Source: an uncultured Oscillospiraceae bacterium (lineage in GTDB: Bacteria; Bacillota; Clostridia; Oscillospirales; Oscillospiraceae). Taken from it: a DNA stretch of 6,859 nucleotides. The DNA lies in contig CANRNA010000092.1 in NCBI GenBank assembly GCA_947631805.1, positions 1 to 6,859 on the forward strand. The letters run 5' to 3'. Position 1 is the first letter of the stretch; the number at the start of each line of letters is the position of its first letter. The notes beneath the pieces are model-generated. The model did not search any database. It saw nothing but the letters and a program-made list of their open reading frames with translations, and was not told where the DNA came from. The position numbers and the translations under genes are program-made. Of this stretch, positions 1 through 3,994 are shown in pieces.

Positions 1-7
1 GCAGGCT

Positions 8-14
8 GGGGAGG
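8..14 (+). promoter_or_regulatory. Ribosome binding site for rnhB (supports TTG start)
   Basis: GGGGAGG lies 7 nt upstream of the TTG at position 22. No ATG or GTG in the same frame sits at a suitable distance, so this site decides the rnhB start. It presumably lies in or just after the 3' end of an upstream gene outside the window. Confidence 0.75.
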
Positions 15-21
15 ATAAGCC

Positions 22-651
22 TTGAAAGACCGGAGGGCTGAAGAGATCGACCTGTGGGCCTGCGAGCGGCTGCTGCATAGCCAGGGCACGGCCCTGGTGT
101 GCGGGGTGGACGAGGCCGGGCGGGGCCCCCTGGCCGGGCCTGTGTGCGCCGGGGCGGTCATCCTGCCGGAGGGGTGTGACCTTCCGGGGTTGAACGACTC
201 CAAAAAGCTGACGGAAAAGCGGCGGGAGGCCCTCTTCCCCCTGATCCAGGAGCGGGCCGTCGCCTGGGCGGTGGCCTTCGCCACGGTGGAGGAGATAGAG
301 CAGATGAACATCCTGTCGGCGGCCCTGCTGGCCATGGACAGGGCCATCAGACAGCTGGACCCGGCGCCGGAGCTTGCCCTCATCGACGGCAACACCACCC
401 GGTCCATCTCCGTCCCGGCCAGGAGCGTCATAGGCGGGGACGGGAAGTGCGCCTGCATCGCGGCGGCGTCCGTGCTGGCGAAGGTCAGCCGTGACAGGGT
501 GATGCGTAAGCTTGCGGAGCAGTATCCCCAGTACGGCTTTGAAAAGCACAAGGGCTACGGCACACGGGAGCACTGCGCGGCCATACTGCGCTACGGGCCC
601 TCGCCGGTGCACAGGCCGTCGTTTCTGAAAAAGCTCTATGCAGGAAAATAA
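22..651 (+). CDS. rnhB: Ribonuclease HII
   Basis: Cytoplasmic endonuclease that cuts the RNA strand of RNA-DNA hybrids and removes misincorporated ribonucleotides; family knowledge assigns a two-metal mechanism. The 209-aa product has the family hallmark GVDEAGRGPLAGP at residues 28-40. The four acidic active-site residues are in place: D30, E31, D122 (in IDGN) and D140 (in GGDGK), with the expected 18-residue gap between the last two. Further conserved blocks are LNDSKKL (57-63), AAASVLAKVSRD (147-158) and YGFEKHKGYGT near residue 171. Length is normal for RNase HII. Translation starts at TTG, supported by a GGGGAGG site 7 nt upstream. The 3' end overlaps yraN by 14 nt, so the two are probably co-translated. 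No promoter is visible in the 21 bases upstream, so transcription likely enters from outside the window. Confidence 0.97.
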   Translation: MKDRRAEEIDLWACERLLHSQGTALVCGVDEAGRGPLAGPVCAGAVILPEGCDLPGLNDSKKLTEKRREALFPLIQERAVAWAVAFATVEEIEQMNILSAALLAMDRAIRQLDPAPELALIDGNTTRSISVPARSVIGGDGKCACIAAASVLAKVSRDRVMRKLAEQYPQYGFEKHKGYGTREHCAAILRYGPSPVHRPSFLKKLYAGK

Positions 652-1009
652 AAGGCTGCTGGGCGCCTTCGGGGAGGACGCGGCCTGCCGGTATCTGGCG
701 AGGTGCGGCTACCGCATCGTGGGGCGCAACTACGCCAGCCGGTTCGGAGAGATAGACATCATCGCCCGGAAGGGGCGGTACATCGTGTTCGCGGAGGTAA
801 AGCTCCGCCGGGACGCCAGCCACGGCGCGGCGGCGGAGTTCGTCACCGCGCAGAAACAGCGGCGCATCATCCTGGCCGCCCAGCAGTGGCTCGCGGCCAA
901 TCCCACGGCCCTGCAGCCCCGCTTCGACGTGATAGAGGTCTACGCCCCCCAGGGGCTGGACACGGCAAAGCCGCAGATCAATCATTTGGAGGACGCGTAT
1001 TCGACATGA
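638..1009 (+). CDS. yraN: UPF0102 / YraN family nuclease-fold protein
   Basis: Small 123-aa protein of the UPF0102 (YraN) family, which has a restriction-endonuclease-like fold; its cellular role is poorly defined. Visible family signatures are the N-terminal LGAFGEDAACRYL (residues 8-20), then GRNYASRFGEIDII (29-42) and FAEVKLR (51-57), which supply the E-x-D and E-x-K acidic/lysine pattern (E38, D40, E53, K55) of the fold's putative catalytic core. KQRRI (73-77) and RFDVIEV (95-101) complete the conserved set. The ATG at 638 lies inside the last codons of rnhB, and the stop overlaps the thrC start as ATGA, so translational coupling on both sides is likely. rnhB next to yraN is a common bacterial arrangement. 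Nuclease activity here is an inference from the fold, not shown by the sequence. Confidence 0.95.
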   Translation: MQENKRLLGAFGEDAACRYLARCGYRIVGRNYASRFGEIDIIARKGRYIVFAEVKLRRDASHGAAAEFVTAQKQRRIILAAQQWLAANPTALQPRFDVIEVYAPQGLDTAKPQINHLEDAYST

Positions 1010-2484
1010 GATATGTGAGCACGAGAGAGGGGCGGCAGACCGTCACCGCCTCCCAGGCCATCATCCGGGGCATCGCCCCCGACGGCGGGCTGTATGTGCC
1101 CCAGCAGATACCCGCCGTGGACGGGGCGTTCATCCGCCGCCTGTGCGGCATGGACTACCGGGGCAGGGCCGTGGAGGTGCTGGGCCTCTACCTGGAGGAG
1201 TTCTCCCGCCAGGAGCTGGAGGACATCGCCCAGGCGTCCTACGGGGAGAATTTCGACGATCCGGCCATAGCGCCGCTGCGCTTCGCGGCAGGAGCCGCCT
1301 ACCTGGAGCTGTGGCACGGGCCCACCAGCGCCTTCAAGGACATGGCGCTGCAGATCATGCCCCGGCTTTTGACGGCCAGCCTGCGGAAAAACGGGGAGGA
1401 GCGGACCGTCAGCATCCTGGTGGCCACCAGCGGCGACACGGGAAAGGCCGCCCTTGAGGGATTCCGGGACGTGCCCGGCACACGCATCATGGTGTTCTAT
1501 CCCCGTGACGGTGTCAGCCAGGTCCAGAAGCTGCAAATGGCCACCCAGGAGGGGCGGAACGTGAACGTGGTGGCCGTGAACGGCAACTTCGACGACGCCC
1601 AGACCGGGGTGAAGAGGATATTCGCCGACCGGGCCTTTGCCAAAGAACTGGACGGGCGGGGGTATTTCCTCAGCTCCGCCAACTCCATCAACTGGGGCCG
1701 CCTGGTGCCCCAGATCGCCTACTATTTCTCCGCCTACTGCGACATGGTGACCGCCGGGCAGATCGGGCTGGGGCAGGAGGTGGACTTCTGCGTGCCCACC
1801 GGGAACTTCGGCGACATCCTGGCCGGGTGGTACGCCAAGCGGATGGGGCTGCCCGTGGGGCGGCTGATATGCGCGTCCAACGAAAACAACGTGCTCACCG
1901 ACTTCATTGCCACCGGCGTGTATGACAAAAACCGGCCCTTCCACCTGACAAGCTCCCCGTCCATGGACATTCTGGTGTCCTCCAACCTGGAGCGGCTGCT
2001 GTACTGCCTGACGGAGGACGCGGACCGTGTCCGGGGCTATATGGAGGCCCTCTCCGCCCAGGGACGCTACGACGTAGGCGGCCAGCTGGCGGAGGCGGTC
2101 CGGCGGGAGTTCACCGGCGGGTACTGCCGGGACGAGGACGGAAAAGAGGAGATCGGCCGCCTCTGGCGGGAGGCGGGGTATCTGGCGGATACCCACACCG
2201 CCGTGGCCAGCCGGGTGCTCCGGGACCTGCGGGAGAAGGAGGGGACCGTCCGGCCCACCGTGGTGGTGTCCACGGCCAGCCCCTTCAAGTTCGGCGGCGC
2301 GGTGCTCCAGGCTTTGGGGGCCCACACCGGCGAGACGGGGCCGGGGCTGGTGGACGAGCTGGCCGCCCTAACCGGCGTGGCGGCACCCAAGCCCCTCTCC
2401 GGCCTGGGACAGCGGCCTGTCCGGTTCGAGCGCTGGGTCGAGAAGGAGGACATGGAGCAGGCGGTATCGGAATTCTTGTCCTGA
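1006..2484 (+). CDS. thrC: Threonine synthase (PLP-dependent)
   Basis: Converts O-phosphohomoserine to threonine and phosphate, the last step of threonine biosynthesis, in the cytoplasm. The 492-aa length and the N-terminus MRYVSTR...GGLYVP fit the long threonine synthase class (E. coli/yeast type) rather than the roughly 350-aa Bacillus type. HGPTSAFKDMALQ contains the presumed PLP Schiff-base lysine, K111. ATSGDTGKAA (residues 140-149) and PTGNFGD (264-270) are the expected substrate- and phosphate-binding loops. The start is the ATG at 1006, which overlaps the yraN stop (ATGA); GGAGG at 988-992 lies 13 nt upstream, rather far, which suggests coupling helps initiation. The frame stays open to 703, but that stretch is out-of-frame yraN. 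No leader-peptide attenuator or T-box fits in the overlap. Downstream lies the hairpin array, not another gene of the pathway. Confidence 0.97.
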   Translation: MRYVSTREGRQTVTASQAIIRGIAPDGGLYVPQQIPAVDGAFIRRLCGMDYRGRAVEVLGLYLEEFSRQELEDIAQASYGENFDDPAIAPLRFAAGAAYLELWHGPTSAFKDMALQIMPRLLTASLRKNGEERTVSILVATSGDTGKAALEGFRDVPGTRIMVFYPRDGVSQVQKLQMATQEGRNVNVVAVNGNFDDAQTGVKRIFADRAFAKELDGRGYFLSSANSINWGRLVPQIAYYFSAYCDMVTAGQIGLGQEVDFCVPTGNFGDILAGWYAKRMGLPVGRLICASNENNVLTDFIATGVYDKNRPFHLTSSPSMDILVSSNLERLLYCLTEDADRVRGYMEALSAQGRYDVGGQLAEAVRREFTGGYCRDEDGKEEIGRLWREAGYLADTHTAVASRVLRDLREKEGTVRPTVVVSTASPFKFGGAVLQALGAHTGETGPGLVDELAALTGVAAPKPLSGLGQRPVRFERWVEKEDMEQAVSEFLS

Positions 2485-2492
2485 CGGTCACA

Positions 2493-2504
2493 GGCGCTCG
2501 CGCC
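2493..2504. repeat. Short palindrome just after thrC (GGCGC-TC-GCGCC)
   Basis: A perfect 5-bp inverted repeat with a 2-nt spacer begins 9 nt after the thrC stop. Its core matches the hairpin of the 111-bp repeat copies 2 and 3 (GGCGC-TT-GCGCC), apart from the spacer. It may be a diverged relic of that element or a weak terminator stem; no T-run follows, so a standard intrinsic terminator is not supported. Confidence 0.5.
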
Positions 2505-2559
2505 GGGTACAGACTGACAAAGGATGGATAAACGAGAGCGAAGGCCGGTCAGGCCGAGC

Positions 2560-2577
2560 CGCGCGGCGGGCCGCGCG
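2560..2577. repeat. Hairpin 1 of the array, GC-only stem
   Basis: CGCGCGGC (2560-2567) is the exact reverse complement of GCCGCGCG (2570-2577), with GG between them. In practice this gives at least a 7-bp stem with a tetraloop. It is followed at once by hairpin 2, with no T-run. Confidence 0.7.
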
Positions 2578-2578
2578 T

Positions 2579-2615
2579 GAAGTCAAAAGCCGCAGTACGT
2601 CGGGCTTTTGACTTC
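2579..2615. repeat. Hairpin 2 of the array, 13-bp perfect stem
   Basis: GAAGTCAAAAGCC (2579-2591) pairs perfectly with GGCTTTTGACTTC (2603-2615) around an 11-nt loop. It begins 2 nt after hairpin 1 and abuts hairpin 3. The T-tract lies inside the 3' arm, not after it, so it is not a canonical terminator in either direction. It might still stop transcription of thrC or of the opposing gene. Confidence 0.8.
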
Positions 2616-2645
2616 CTGCCGGGGGGATTCACTTCCCCCGAGCAG
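2616..2645. repeat. Hairpin 3 of the array, 12-bp stem with a bulged A
   Basis: CTGC plus CGGGGGGA (2616-2627) pairs with TTCCCCCG (2633-2640) and GCAG (2642-2645). There is one bulged A at 2641, one G-T pair and a 5-nt loop TTCAC. It starts on the base after hairpin 2 ends. Confidence 0.75.
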
Positions 2646-2654
2646 TTTCAATCC

Positions 2655-2685
2655 AAGCTGTCAAAAACTCGTTTTTGACAAGCTT
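2655..2685. repeat. Hairpin 4 of the array, 14-bp AT-richer stem with a bulged A
   Basis: AAGCT plus GTCAAAAAC (2655-2668) pairs with GTTTTTGAC (2671-2679) and AGCTT (2681-2685), leaving A2680 bulged on the 3' side and TC as spacer. Its GTCAAAA core echoes hairpin 2. It ends exactly where the first 111-bp repeat unit begins. Confidence 0.78.
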
Positions 2686-2686
2686 A

Positions 2687-2708
2687 GCTCTGGCATTTAT
2701 GCCGGAGC
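2687..2708. repeat. Hairpin A, repeat copy 1
   Basis: GCTCTGGCAT pairs with ATGCCGGAGC around a TT spacer, a 10-bp stem with one T-G pair. The two innermost pairs are A-T and T-A, where the other copies have G-C and C-G. Confidence 0.8.
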
Positions 2709-2736
2709 GATGGATGTGGAGCTTGCCCAAACGGGA

Positions 2737-2771
2737 CCCCGCAGGAGCCCAGCGAAGCGGGTCCTGCGGGG
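2737..2771. repeat. Hairpin B, repeat copy 1
   Basis: CCCCGCAGGA (2737-2746) pairs perfectly with TCCTGCGGGG (2762-2771). Inside, CCC (2748-2750) pairs with GGG (2759-2761), and GC-GAA-GC can close the tip. The result is a strong 35-nt hairpin. No T-run follows it; the next bases are purine-rich. Confidence 0.82.
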
Positions 2772-2797
2772 AAGAGGAGGGACAGCGGAACGGAAGA

Positions 2798-2819
2798 GCT
2801 CTGGCGCTTGCGCCGGAGC
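2798..2819. repeat. Hairpin A, repeat copy 2
   Basis: GCTCTGGCGC pairs with GCGCCGGAGC around TT. Relative to copy 1, four bases changed and both affected pairs remain complementary. Confidence 0.8.
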
Positions 2820-2847
2820 GATGGATGTGGAGCTTGCCCAAACGGGA

Positions 2848-2882
2848 CCCCGCGGGAGCCCAGCGAAGCGGGTCCTGCGGGG
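2848..2882. repeat. Hairpin B, repeat copy 2
   Basis: Same fold as in copy 1, with one change: A2743 of copy 1 corresponds to G2854, which faces T2876. The A-T pair becomes G-T (G-U in RNA), so the stem remains continuous. Confidence 0.8.
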
Positions 2883-2908
2883 AAGAGGAGGGACAGCGGA
2901 ACGGAAGA

Positions 2909-2930
2909 GCTCTGGCGCTTGCGCCGGAGC
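2909..2930. repeat. Hairpin A, partial repeat copy 3
   Basis: Identical to hairpin A of copy 2. Copy 3 loses similarity about 14 bases after it and has no hairpin B. Confidence 0.78.
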
Positions 2931-2954
2931 GATGGATGTGGAGCCTGTCCCGAC

Positions 2955-2998
2955 GTATGTATGGGCGGCGTGGCCGCCGCCCATGAGGTTCACACATA
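2955..2998 (-). terminator. Hairpin at the 3' end of the DUF1540 gene, possible terminator
   Basis: ATGGGCGGCG (2961-2970) pairs with CGCCGCCCAT (2975-2984), a perfect 10-bp stem with a 4-nt loop. An outer helix GTATGT (2955-2960) with ACATAC (2993-2998) can form across an 8-nt one-sided bulge that holds the DUF1540 stop codon. On the minus strand the bases after the structure are not a T-run, so any terminator here is non-canonical. The stem is clear; its function is inferred from position. Confidence 0.5.
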
Positions 2999-3187
2999 CT
3001 GCCAGGTGTCCACAGGCGAAAAAGTGCCGCAGAAGGTGTCGGCCTTCGTGGCGGCGTCCTCGCTCTTGACGTTGATGTGCGTAGCGGTGCACTGGTCGCC
3101 GATGGTGTGATGCTTGCAGTTGGTCACAGTACAGCATACGCCGCTGATACAGTCCCGGCCGCCGCAGTTTTTCTTCTTATCATCCAT
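2990..3187 (-). CDS. DUF1540 cysteine-rich small protein
   Basis: A 65-aa protein matching the DUF1540 pattern, a short cysteine-rich, presumably metal-binding domain common in Clostridia and without an established function. Visible pattern: C19-T-V-T-N-C24, then C33-T-A-T-H-I-N-V40 and C53-G-T-F. Further cysteines C8, C13 and C18 give a cysteine-dense N-terminal part. There is no signal peptide or membrane segment, so it is probably cytoplasmic. The ATG at 3187 is chosen because AGGTGA sits 5 nt upstream; a GTG three codons earlier (3196) overlaps that site. The gene is convergent with thrC and divergent from the metallophosphoesterase. Zinc or other metal binding is inference from the cysteine spacing. 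No clear promoter was found upstream. Confidence 0.9.
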   Translation of the reverse strand: MDDKKKNCGGRDCISGVCCTVTNCKHHTIGDQCTATHINVKSEDAATKADTFCGTFSPVDTWQYV

Positions 3188-3192
3188 CTCTA

Positions 3193-3198
3193 TCACCT
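3193..3198 (-). promoter_or_regulatory. Ribosome binding site of the DUF1540 gene
   Basis: The minus strand reads AGGTGA five bases before the ATG at 3187. It overlaps the alternative upstream GTG codon and therefore favours the shorter 65-aa protein. Confidence 0.7.
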
Positions 3199-3235
3199 CG
3201 CGGCTAGTATCTGCGGGCGGAAAGGTGTTTATGCC

Positions 3236-3925
3236 ATGTCACTTTTTGCCATAGGAGACCTGCACCTGTCTCTGGGGACGGACAAACCCATGGACGTGTT
3301 CGGTCCCCGGTGGAAAGACCACACGGCGAAGCTGCGGGCGGGATTCGGGGCCCTGACGGACCGGGACGTGTGCGTGCTGTGCGGGGACATCAGCTGGGCG
3401 GCGGACCTGGAGGGGGCGCTGGAGGACTTCCGGTTCATCGAGGCCCTGCCGGGCCGGAAGATCATCCTCAAGGGCAACCACGACTACTGGTGGAGCTCCG
3501 CCGCCAAGATGAACGCCTTTTTTGAAAAGCACGGCCTGGAGACCATCTCCATCCTGCACAACAACGCCTACCCTTACGGGGAGAGGGCGGCGATATGCGG
3601 CACGAAGGGGTGGTTTTACGAGGAGAGCCGGGGCACGGAGCACGACAAAAAGCTCATAGACCGGGAGATACTGCGGCTGGAGGCGTCCTTGAAGGCGGCG
3701 GGGGAGCGGGACAAATACGTCTTTCTCCACTATCCCCCCAAGTACGGGGGCTATACCTGTCCGGAGATACTGGCCCTTTTCCGGCAATACGAGGTGAAGG
3801 TGTGCTGCTCGGGGCACCTGCACGCCGACAGTCTGCGCCTGGCATTCAACGGTTTTTACGAAAATACGCGACATATTTGCGTTTCCGGCGACGGAATTGA
3901 TTTTAGACCTTGTAAAATATTGTGA
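3236..3925 (+). CDS. Calcineurin-like metallophosphoesterase (COG1768 type)
   Basis: Predicted cytoplasmic phosphohydrolase of 229 aa. The five metallophosphoesterase blocks are present in order: GDLH (D8, H10), GDISW (D51), GNHDYWW (N81, H82), the LHYPP motif (H165) and GHLHAD (H194, H196). These would bind two metal ions. The DISWA, NHDYWW and HYPP variants and the overall length resemble the COG1768 group of predicted phosphohydrolases; the natural substrate is unknown. The ATG at 3236 is preferred because AGGTG lies 8 nt upstream and the product then begins directly with the first motif. The frame is open further upstream, but that stretch is antisense to the DUF1540 gene. The gene stands alone between a divergent neighbour and the tig promoter, which lies in its last codons and stop region. 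No convincing promoter of its own was found in the short 5' gap. Confidence 0.93.
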   Translation: MSLFAIGDLHLSLGTDKPMDVFGPRWKDHTAKLRAGFGALTDRDVCVLCGDISWAADLEGALEDFRFIEALPGRKIILKGNHDYWWSSAAKMNAFFEKHGLETISILHNNAYPYGERAAICGTKGWFYEESRGTEHDKKLIDREILRLEASLKAAGERDKYVFLHYPPKYGGYTCPEILALFRQYEVKVCCSGHLHADSLRLAFNGFYENTRHICVSGDGIDFRPCKIL

Positions 3926-3938
3926 TATTTGCTACAAT
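3910..3938 (+). promoter_or_regulatory. Probable housekeeping promoter of tig-clpP-clpX
   Basis: TTGTAA (3910-3915) and TACAAT (3933-3938) are separated by 17 nt. They match the sigma-A consensus at 4 of 6 and 5 of 6 positions, and a TG one base before the -10 makes it an extended -10 promoter. The region is AT-rich against GC-rich surroundings. The -35 lies within the last phosphoesterase codons. A start near 3945 would give a leader of about 50 nt before tig. Confidence 0.75.
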
Positions 3939-3994
3939 GCGAAGCTGTGCCATATATCATATTTCCAGGGTAATATTGGAAGGAGAAGTCACCC

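Larger units (their letters stand above)
2686..2944. repeat. 111-bp tandem repeat, two full copies plus a 37-bp third
   Basis: Copy 1 is 2686-2796, copy 2 is 2797-2907, and partial copy 3 is 2908-2944, each beginning AGCTCTGG. Weak similarity continues to about 2954. Copies 1 and 2 differ at five of 111 positions. Each full unit holds a 22-bp palindrome, a spacer, a long GC-rich hairpin and a purine-rich tail (AAGAGGAGGGACAGCGG...). All five differences lie in predicted stems and keep pairing. The period is a multiple of three, so several frames stay open on both strands, but no family is recognisable and there is no sensible start site. It is judged non-coding. It lies between the convergent 3' ends of thrC and the DUF1540 gene. 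Confidence 0.93.

Noticed and set aside
1..25. 3' end of an upstream gene
   Set aside because: Two frames end here (TAA at 16-18 and TGA at 23-25), each with only a few codons, so neither can be chosen or identified.
703..1005. N-terminal extension of threonine synthase
   Set aside because: It overlaps yraN out of frame and reads as Arg/Pro-rich sequence. Family homology begins at the ATG at 1006.
982..2325. Long minus-strand open frame opposite thrC
   Set aside because: It is the mirror of a well-supported gene in GC-rich DNA; its translation is rich in G, H, P and Q, without recognisable motifs.
2772..2796. AGGAGG-like ribosome site in the purine-rich tail of the 111-bp unit
   Set aside because: No start codon lies at a proper distance before a recognisable gene in either copy.
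2686..2944. CRISPR array
   Set aside because: The units are 111 bp and nearly identical throughout, with no short repeats separated by unique spacers and no cas genes.
2608..3069. Open frames on both strands across the tandem repeat, giving repeated Ala/Arg-rich proteins
   Set aside because: The 111-bp period is a multiple of three, which keeps several frames open at once. The translations are low complexity, match no family I know, lack a convincing start, and run into the antisense of the DUF1540 gene.
3077..3235. N-terminal extension of the phosphoesterase
   Set aside because: It is antisense to the DUF1540 coding region, and the first phosphoesterase motif begins just after the ATG at 3236, which has its own ribosome site.
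3201..3235. Divergent promoter pair for the DUF1540 and phosphoesterase genes
   Set aside because: TAGTAT at 3205-3210 resembles a -10, but no -35 lies at a proper distance on either strand.
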